From NCBI GenBank assembly GCA_045543555.1, contig JAZQMQ010000010.1, forward strand, positions 1-5,989: a stretch of DNA of 5,989 nucleotides. The letters run 5' to 3'. This document shows, piece by piece, positions 1 to 5,048 of this stretch (positions are counted from its first letter, which is position 1; each line of letters begins with the position of its first letter). This stretch comes from Colimorpha_A sp045543555 (GTDB lineage: Bacteria > Bacillota > Clostridia > Oscillospirales > CAG-272). The position numbers and the translations under genes are program-made. The notes beneath the pieces were generated by a model. The model ran no database searches. It worked only from the letters and a program-made list of their open reading frames with translations, and was not told the DNA's origin.

Positions 1-525
1 ACCTGCGATTGCAGATAAGAGGCCCATAAAGGTATCAAACACGGGGGCTACAAGATCGGTGGCGATAAAATCGGATACTTTATCCGGCAACAGAAAGCAG
101 AAACCGCCAAGAGCAATCGCAGATAGAATCGCAATACCAAGCTGCAATATCTGAGACAGCTTCTTTTGCTTTTTCGCGGTAAAGGTGATGATGTTCTTTC
201 CGTTTTTGTATCTCCACGTTGGAGCAAGTCCGAAATTGGAAAGAAGATTATTCAAGATAGTACCGCCGCCATCGTCGTCAGCAAACGGATCTATACTGTC
301 TCCTGCTATCACAAGCTCAATTTTCAGTGTGCGAAAACGCTTAGCAGTGACAATCTCAAAGCTTGTACCGCTATTTAGTGAGTCCAAATACTTCAACAGT
401 ATTTCCTCTACGGAGAGGCGTATCCGCTGTACTTCTTTTGAAGCAACCTTTTCATTTGATAGAAAATCGGTAACGGTTTTACTTGCCTCATCAATATTTG
501 TGAGATTCAATTCATATTTCGTCAT
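1..525 (-). CDS. Dicarboxylate/amino acid:cation symporter-like protein with N-terminal ATPase-like domain (partial, C-terminus off the left edge)
   Basis: The frame is open from ATG at 523-525 to base 1, giving 175 residues that begin MTKYELNLTN. Residues 1-117 form a soluble domain. It has an amphipathic helix with IRLSVEEIL (35-43), a beta-rich stretch FRTLKIELVIAGDSIDPF (64-81), then an acidic, glycine-rich run DDDGGG (83-88) and a helix ILNNLLSNFGLAP. This order resembles the anti-sigma/histidine-kinase type of ATPase fold, where the helix would be the N-box and the DPF...GGG stretch the G1 region. The expected N-box asparagine appears to be lysine (K45), so ATP binding is doubtful. A basic linker KKQKK (118-122) leads into the first membrane helix (about 123-146), followed by DLVAPVFDTFMGLLSAIAG, which matches the start of the transport domain in the DAACS family. 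Transport of a dicarboxylate or amino acid with Na+ or H+ is a family-level inference; the substrate sites lie outside the window. The start is fixed by an in-frame stop at 541-543. Its own ribosome binding site is weak. Confidence 0.8.
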   Translation of the reverse strand, partial: MTKYELNLTNIDEASKTVTDFLSNEKVASKEVQRIRLSVEEILLKYLDSLNSGTSFEIVTAKRFRTLKIELVIAGDSIDPFADDDGGGTILNNLLSNFGLAPTWRYKNGKNIITFTAKKQKKLSQILQLGIAILSAIALGGFCFLLPDKVSDFIATDLVAPVFDTFMGLLSAIAG

Positions 526-543
526 TGTTCGGTCTGGTATCTA

Positions 544-578
544 TGTATAGCAAAAATCAGCTCATACAAAGCTCCTTT
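544..578 (-). promoter_or_regulatory. Strong ribosome binding site feeding a two-codon reading frame, with a small hairpin
   Basis: In the 62-bp gap before the symporter gene, AAAGGAG (572-578) lies 6 nt before an ATG (563-565). That ATG is followed by one serine codon and then TGA (557-559). The mini-frame is offset from the symporter frame. A weak hairpin can form over it: TGTAT (564-568) pairs with ATACA (544-548), and AGC (560-562) pairs with GCT (549-551), with one bulged G and an 8-nt T-rich loop. The start codon of the mini-frame lies inside this stem. The symporter ATG begins 31 nt past the mini-frame's stop codon and has no good ribosome binding site of its own. Termination and reinitiation is therefore possible; this is inference from sequence only. 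Confidence 0.4.
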
Positions 579-587
579 CGATTCTAT

Positions 588-1682
588 TTATTTTTGCGTC
601 TTTCTTTTGCGATAAAGCGTTATTTTTTCTTTCACGATCGGGCTCAACGTTTGAATAAGAATTACTACGATAAGAACCAGTCCTTGGAAGGTGTTCTGCA
701 TATCCGGACTCAACGAAGGAATGCTCACGATGATGAAATTGATCGCCGTATAGGATAATGCGCCAAAAAAGACACCCAATATTTTTCCTCGTCCTCCTGC
801 CATATTGACTCCACCCAAAACGACCGCAGCAATTGCATACATCTCATATGAGGTACCGGAGGATGCGGGAGTAACGCTGCCGATCTTGCACGCTTGAATG
901 AAGCTTGCAATACCAACCATAAGTCCTGCTATAACGAAAACAGATACTTTAACGCCGCTTACGTTAATTCCCGCAAGTCTTGCTGCCTTTTCGTTACTTC
1001 CAACGGCATAAACGCTTTTGCCGTACTTCGTATATGACATCACAAAGATAAACAACACGGTCACGGCTATAAATAGGAAGAATATGTACGGAATTTGGAA
1101 CGTGCCGAGGCGGAGTCCTCCCGTTCCGAATTTCAATCGTATAAATTCATAGCTCGGCATATCGTCAATCATTGCAAACAGGCTTGAGGATGAGCCGCTG
1201 AGCGTGGAATCAATTTCACGTACTGCCGATAACGTCAGCGAACGATAGATCAGCATCGTGCCGAGCGTTACGATGAAAGACGGCATTTTTGCATATCCGA
1301 CAAGCACACCGTTGATGAGTCCACACACAAGACCGGAGCCCAATGCGGCAAGGAACATCAAAAATACGTTTCCACCCGTCGCATTGTAGGTCATAATCGT
1401 GATACCGGAGCACAGAACCAAAGAGGAGCCGAGGGACAAATCGATTTGACCTGTGATAATCACCAACGCCATACCGATTGCCATCGTACCGACAACAACC
1501 GAGTTTTGACTGGATAAAATTGCGGAAATATGACCGGGATTGAATTGGTTTCCGTTCGCATTGATGGTTATAGCATAAACGATCAGAATCAATCCAAACA
1601 CAAATGCGTAGCTATATTTGCCACAGCAGGTCGTTGCTTTTTTCAATACTGAATTGAACGTTAATTTCTTTGTATTATTCAT
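588..1682 (-). CDS. CUT2-family sugar ABC transporter permease (RbsC/MglC type)
   Basis: This is the integral membrane subunit of a sugar importer, 364 residues, slightly longer than typical RbsC/MglC proteins because of a soluble N-terminal tail and a basic C-terminal tail (YRKRKTQK). Family landmarks occur in order: GQIDLSLGSSL (78-88, the usual position of GGIDLSVG), GLINGVLVGYAKMPSFIVTL (121-140), YAVGSNEKAARLAGI (225-239, the cytoplasmic loop that contacts the ATPase), GSVTPASSG (268-276), and YEMYAIAAVVLGG followed by AGGRGK (279-300). Long hydrophobic helices occupy most of the rest. The start ATG sits 1 nt after the ATPase stop codon and 6 nt after GAGG (1689-1692), inside the end of the ATPase gene, which suggests translational coupling. 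It works with the preceding ATPase and binding protein. The permease alone does not reveal which sugar is carried. Confidence 0.93.
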   Translation of the reverse strand: MNNTKKLTFNSVLKKATTCCGKYSYAFVFGLILIVYAITINANGNQFNPGHISAILSSQNSVVVGTMAIGMALVIITGQIDLSLGSSLVLCSGITIMTYNATGGNVFLMFLAALGSGLVCGLINGVLVGYAKMPSFIVTLGTMLIYRSLTLSAVREIDSTLSGSSSSLFAMIDDMPSYEFIRLKFGTGGLRLGTFQIPYIFFLFIAVTVLFIFVMSYTKYGKSVYAVGSNEKAARLAGINVSGVKVSVFVIAGLMVGIASFIQACKIGSVTPASSGTSYEMYAIAAVVLGGVNMAGGRGKILGVFFGALSYTAINFIIVSIPSLSPDMQNTFQGLVLIVVILIQTLSPIVKEKITLYRKRKTQK

Positions 1683-1683
1683 A

Positions 1684-3186
1684 TCACACCTCGCAGGTTT
1701 CTTTCGTAGCAGCGCCGGTCGAATACATCATCACGTCACGCTCGTTGATTTCATTATGAGAAAAGATTTTCGCTATGCCTCCGTCGTAAAACACCACGCA
1801 GCGATCCGAAACCTTTTGTATTTCCGGTATCTCCAAGGAATTTAGTATTACTGTTTTTCCTTTCTTGGCAAATCCGAGAATCAACTGATATATTTCCGCT
1901 TTTGCTCCAACGTCAACACCTTGCGTCGGATTGTCGAAAATCAAAATATCAGCCTCCGTGTTAAGCCATCTTGCAAGGAATACCTTTTGCTGATTGCCTC
2001 CGCTTAACGAGGTTATGGATGCTTCGGGTGAATCGGATTTTATACGAAGCATTTTCTTTAATATATCAAACTTATTTCTTTCGCGCTTGGTATTGATAAT
2101 GTTTTTGGGGAAAGAGAGGGTATGCTCGGCGATCTGACAGTTCTCAAGAATCGTCATATCGGCAATCACAGAGTTTTCCTTTCGGTCTGAGGGGAGCATA
2201 GCAACTTTGTTTTTCATAAACCGCTTAATACTACCGCTTACCGCTTTTCCGTGAATCTCGACCGTACCACTATGAATCGGAATTGCTCCGAACATTGTTT
2301 GCAACACTTCACTTGCTCCGCTGCCTGCAAGTCCGGTCAGCGCAACGATCTCGCCCCTACGAATCGACAAATCCACGTTTTGAAATCCGTTTCCCGTAAG
2401 CTTGCTTATTTTTACAACAACGTCTCCCAGTGGGCGAGGCTGATAAACGTCCTCATCTGCATACTCGCGACCTATCATATCCGATGTAATGGATCTCGCA
2501 TCGGTATCACGAATATTACCGCATGAAACGAACTCTCCGTTTCTGAATACGGTATATCGATCTGCAATTTCAAAGATTTCGGGCATTTTATGAGAAATGA
2601 AAATAAAAGATATTCCTTCGTTTCTTTTCTTTTTCAAAATTTCAAACAGTCGTTTGATTTCCTCATTATTCAAGGTCGTGGTCGGCTCGTCCAATATTAA
2701 CAGCTTGGCATTTTGGTGAAGTGCTCGGCAAATCTCCAAAAGCTGTTTTTCTCCCGGCTTCAGTGAGGATACCAATTCAACAGGATCGATATCAATACCG
2801 AGACTTGAAAACAGTTCTTTGGTTTCCTCAATCATTTGCGTCTTTTTTAACACGCCAAAGCAATTCTTTATTTCACGGTTGAGAAAAACGTTTTCATATA
2901 CCAGAAGATCATTGATTACACTGAGCTCCTGATGAACGAAGGCAATCCCTGCCGCCTGCATTTGCCGTATAGACGGAAGAACGTAGCTTTTTTCGTCAAA
3001 TTCAATTTTGCCTTTGTCGGCATGAATATCTCCCGTTAAGATATTCATCAAGGTTGATTTTCCCGCGCCGTTTTCACCGAGCAGGGCGTGAATTTCTCCA
3101 CGTTCAACATCAAGATGTGCATCTGTCAGAGCATTGACTCCGCCGAAAGACTTATATATACCTTGCATATGTAACAGATTACTCAT
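1684..3186 (-). CDS. CUT2-family sugar ABC transporter ATP-binding protein, two tandem nucleotide-binding domains (RbsA/MglA type)
   Basis: This is the cytoplasmic motor of the sugar importer, 500 residues, the normal length for fused-domain RbsA/MglA proteins. Domain 1 has Walker A GENGAGKST (37-45), Q-loop Q86, a non-canonical signature SLKPGEKQ (141-148), Walker B LLILDE (162-167, catalytic E167) and switch H199 in FISHK. Domain 2 has a Walker A-like GLAGSGASE (285-293) with no lysine, a canonical signature LSGGNQQ (394-400), a Walker B ending in F-D-N (417-419) where the catalytic glutamate would be, and NSLEIPE (449-455) with no switch histidine. So one composite site (Walker A/B of domain 1 with signature of domain 2) looks complete and the other looks degenerate. 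Asymmetry is usual in this family, although Asn at 419 is a further change. The start at 3186 is preferred over an in-frame ATG at 3204 because AGGAGA (3194-3199) lies 7 nt upstream of it. It begins 40 bp after the binding-protein gene. Confidence 0.94.
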   Translation of the reverse strand: MSNLLHMQGIYKSFGGVNALTDAHLDVERGEIHALLGENGAGKSTLMNILTGDIHADKGKIEFDEKSYVLPSIRQMQAAGIAFVHQELSVINDLLVYENVFLNREIKNCFGVLKKTQMIEETKELFSSLGIDIDPVELVSSLKPGEKQLLEICRALHQNAKLLILDEPTTTLNNEEIKRLFEILKKKRNEGISFIFISHKMPEIFEIADRYTVFRNGEFVSCGNIRDTDARSITSDMIGREYADEDVYQPRPLGDVVVKISKLTGNGFQNVDLSIRRGEIVALTGLAGSGASEVLQTMFGAIPIHSGTVEIHGKAVSGSIKRFMKNKVAMLPSDRKENSVIADMTILENCQIAEHTLSFPKNIINTKRERNKFDILKKMLRIKSDSPEASITSLSGGNQQKVFLARWLNTEADILIFDNPTQGVDVGAKAEIYQLILGFAKKGKTVILNSLEIPEIQKVSDRCVVFYDGGIAKIFSHNEINERDVMMYSTGAATKETCEV

Positions 3187-3193
3187 GCAACAA

Positions 3194-3199
3194 TCTCCT
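3194..3199 (-). promoter_or_regulatory. Ribosome binding site that decides the ATPase start
   Basis: AGGAGA is placed 7 nt before the ATG at 3184-3186. An alternative in-frame ATG at 3202-3204 lies upstream of this site and has no purine-rich sequence before it. Starting there would translate through the binding site and add six residues (MLGDCC) that are foreign to the family. Confidence 0.75.
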
Positions 3200-3226
3200 A
3201 ACATCAGTTTTTACGCTTTTGTCCTC

Positions 3227-4336
3227 TTACTTAGCGTGTCCCGTAAATCCTTCGTATTGGCTCACGTTGTTCTTATCTACGATCCATACGGGCTCATACT
3301 TGCCGCTGCCGACTTCATAAGTCCAGTTGCCGTCAAGATAATCCACCATATATCCAACGACGTTCATCATCATCTTCGGAGAGAAATAGACGGACATCAT
3401 ATCATCAAAATATGTGGTGGCAATAGCGGATTGCGAGGATGCTCCGCTTATCACGTCGTATAATTCCTGCATACCTCCGATTGCGGAGATATAAACGTCC
3501 ATATTGGCAAGATCGTTCTTCGTAGCATCGGACAGCGAATTACCTTCAAGCAACCGCATAACGCCAAACGTCATTTCATCATCCATCGAATAGATAAACA
3601 GCTTACCGCCGTTACTTTTCGCATCAGCCGTAATATCAGTCAGCTTTTGCTCCAAATAGTCGTAGGCACCGTCCGCGCTCCAATTACAAACGACCTTGTA
3701 ATCGGCGCACAATGCGTCTATTTCCGCTTGAGACCAAATCTTATTCGTCTGATAAGTCTGCTTCGTATGCTCATCATAATATGACAGCTCACCCTTTAAG
3801 AATTGTTCAAAGCCTTCCTGACGGCGCGTGCAGACCGTACCGTTATCACCGATCAGCGTAATCATCGTATCTCCGGGGAGCATTCCTTTTTGCTGAAGCC
3901 AATATGCAATTCCGGCTCCGCACTGCCAATTGTCACCCGAGGCATTCAAAATAGCATATTTGTCGGGACCTTCAATGATTCGGTCAAACGATATGAACGG
4001 AATGTTATTTACGATCAACGCTTCCTGTCCGGCTTTTGCAGAGTCTTCCAACGCGAAGAAGACGACACCGGCAGCGTCGCCATTCGCTATGATCATTTGA
4101 ACCAGATCGACCTGCTCCTCGCCCGTAGACGCGGGCATATAAACTGCCTTATACTTTCCCGCAGCGTTGATCTCGGTTGCTTTTTGTTCGGCATACGCTC
4201 CCGCCTGAGCAGTCCAACCGTGATCGGGCGTAGGTCCTAAAATGTATATGGTTTTGGCGTCTTGATTTACACCGCAGCCCGTTAGGACGGATAATCCCAT
4301 AACGGCGATCAATACAAGAGCTAATATCTTTTTCAT
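3227..4336 (-). CDS. Sugar ABC transporter substrate-binding lipoprotein (periplasmic-binding-protein-like, CUT2 class)
   Basis: This is the extracytoplasmic ligand receptor of the importer, 369 residues. It begins MKK, followed by a hydrophobic signal segment and a lipobox L-T-G-C (18-21), so it should be cleaved and lipid-anchored at C21. The mature part has the two-lobe ribose-binding-protein layout: TIYILGPTPDHGW (29-41) at the first strand, FDR (117-119) matching the Asp-Arg sugar-contacting pair of ribose-binding protein, TRRQEGF (170-176) and YSMDDEMTFG (249-258). The usual GFD-like strand of this class is replaced by ISAIGGMQE (283-291), so the ligand may not be ribose. A family-level call of sugar or sugar-like ligand is safe; the exact one is not visible. 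GGAG (4345-4348) sits 8 nt before the start. The gene begins 22 bp after the sigma factor gene and ends 40 bp before the ATPase gene. Confidence 0.93.
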   Translation of the reverse strand: MKKILALVLIAVMGLSVLTGCGVNQDAKTIYILGPTPDHGWTAQAGAYAEQKATEINAAGKYKAVYMPASTGEEQVDLVQMIIANGDAAGVVFFALEDSAKAGQEALIVNNIPFISFDRIIEGPDKYAILNASGDNWQCGAGIAYWLQQKGMLPGDTMITLIGDNGTVCTRRQEGFEQFLKGELSYYDEHTKQTYQTNKIWSQAEIDALCADYKVVCNWSADGAYDYLEQKLTDITADAKSNGGKLFIYSMDDEMTFGVMRLLEGNSLSDATKNDLANMDVYISAIGGMQELYDVISGASSQSAIATTYFDDMMSVYFSPKMMMNVVGYMVDYLDGNWTYEVGSGKYEPVWIVDKNNVSQYEGFTGHAK

Positions 4337-4358
4337 ACGGCTCTCTCCCCGATATCAA

Positions 4359-4856
4359 TCATAAAATTCTATCCATATTGTTTCGCATAAAAGCCAGTGC
4401 TTTTGCGTGAACAATCTTTGCATTTATGTAAGACATACCCATCATTTCGGCAATCCGCTTGAGCGTAAAGCCCTTGTAGTAATGCAGGATGATCAAATCC
4501 CTCTCCCGTTCGGAGAGCAATTCAAGAGTATCCGCAAGACAATCAAGAAGCTCGTCGTTTACAAGCGAATCATCGGGAAGCATATCTATCCCGATTTCGT
4601 CCGAAAATTCGATATGTATTTTTCTCTTCTTAAAATAATCAATAACCGTGTTTCTCGTAATCGTGTAGATCCACGTAGATAACGACGCTTTTGAAGGATC
4701 GAAGCTGTCGATCCTTTGATAGACCTTCAAAAACACCGTGGAAACGATATCCTCTACGTCGTGCTCGTTTGCGAGCTTACCTCTTACGTAGGCGGTTACT
4801 TTGTCCTTATAATCAAGATATACTTTATCTTGGTCTATATTCGTAACACTACTCAT
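4359..4856 (-). CDS. ECF-type sigma-70 family RNA polymerase sigma factor
   Basis: 165 residues, the normal size for a two-domain ECF sigma factor. Region 2 spans about 12-80: YLDYKDKVTAYVRGKL, then HDVEDIVSTVFLKVYQRI (32-49) for core polymerase binding, then FDPSKASLSTWIYTITRN and VIDYFKKRK (52-79) for -10 recognition and melting. A short linker follows. Region 4 (about 106-160) has LELLSERERDLIILHYYKGF and the helix-turn-helix TLKRIAEMMGMS with recognition helix INAKIVHAKALAFMR. The usual 'TVKSRLHRA' style recognition helix is altered. There is no C-terminal sensory extension. The ATG at 4854-4856 overlaps the stop of the small gene upstream (shared ATGAGTAG) and has no clear ribosome binding site, so it is probably translated by coupling. 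Longer in-frame starts would run deep into that gene and add a poorly conserved-looking N-terminus. No membrane anti-sigma factor follows it. Confidence 0.92.
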   Translation of the reverse strand: MSSVTNIDQDKVYLDYKDKVTAYVRGKLANEHDVEDIVSTVFLKVYQRIDSFDPSKASLSTWIYTITRNTVIDYFKKRKIHIEFSDEIGIDMLPDDSLVNDELLDCLADTLELLSERERDLIILHYYKGFTLKRIAEMMGMSYINAKIVHAKALAFMRNNMDRIL

Positions 4857-5046
4857 CGTCCGTGTCACCGTCTTTTTTGAGCTTGCTTTGGTCGTCGGCT
4901 TCTCCCGCCGCGCTGACAAGCTCCAGCATATCATCCGAAAGCGGAGCGGCGTTATAACGGCTTTCCGTATCCGCGATCATATCCGCTATTCTTTTGTTGT
5001 TTGCAAAGCGCTGATAATCAAAAAGCCGTTTTAACGTTTTTTCCAT
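4849..5046 (-). CDS. Small acidic-tailed protein of unknown function (65 aa), possible peptide substrate or sigma-factor partner
   Basis: I cannot assign a function. The protein begins MEKTLKRLFDYQRFANNKRI, a likely amphipathic helix rich in Lys/Arg and aromatics that continues through ADMIADTESRY to residue 31. LSDDMLELVSAAGE (36-49) comes next, then a polar tail (50-65) rich in Asp and Lys. It has no cysteine, no membrane segment and no signal peptide. LSDDMLELVSAAG resembles the L-[ST]-D-[DE]-E-L-x-x-V-x-G/A-G end of many RiPP leader peptides, and a SPASM enzyme gene lies 2 bp upstream. The ATG at 5044-5046 is chosen because GGAGAAA (5052-5058) precedes it; an in-frame start at 5133 would overlap 85 bp of the enzyme gene. 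Its stop overlaps the sigma gene start by 8 bp, a layout also common for sigma/anti-sigma pairs. The basic-helix, LSDD-helix layout feels familiar from Clostridia, but I cannot verify this. Confidence 0.75.
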   Translation of the reverse strand: MEKTLKRLFDYQRFANNKRIADMIADTESRYNAAPLSDDMLELVSAAGEADDQSKLKKDGDTDDE

Positions 5047-5048
5047 AG

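Noticed and set aside
185..550. Open frame of 121 codons on the plus strand
   Set aside because: It lies antisense to the symporter gene, whose translation gives a coherent ATPase-like domain plus membrane helix. The plus-strand product has no recognisable feature.
3187..3226. Possible terminator or promoter between the binding-protein and ATPase genes
   Set aside because: The 40 bp hold a ribosome binding site but no inverted repeat with a T-run and no convincing -35/-10 pair.
3803..4240. Open frame of 145 codons on the plus strand
   Set aside because: It is antisense to the binding-protein gene, which has a clear lipobox and family motifs. The product is a random-looking mix with no ribosome binding site support.
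4337..4358. Possible terminator between the sigma and binding-protein genes
   Set aside because: Only 22 bp are available, mostly the GGGGAGAGAG ribosome binding site, with no hairpin.
4857..4934. Longer N-terminus for the sigma factor
   Set aside because: It would overlap most of the second half of the small gene and add a Lys/Thr/Ser-rich stretch before a region 2 that is already complete. The ATG at 4854-4856 gives the usual ECF length.
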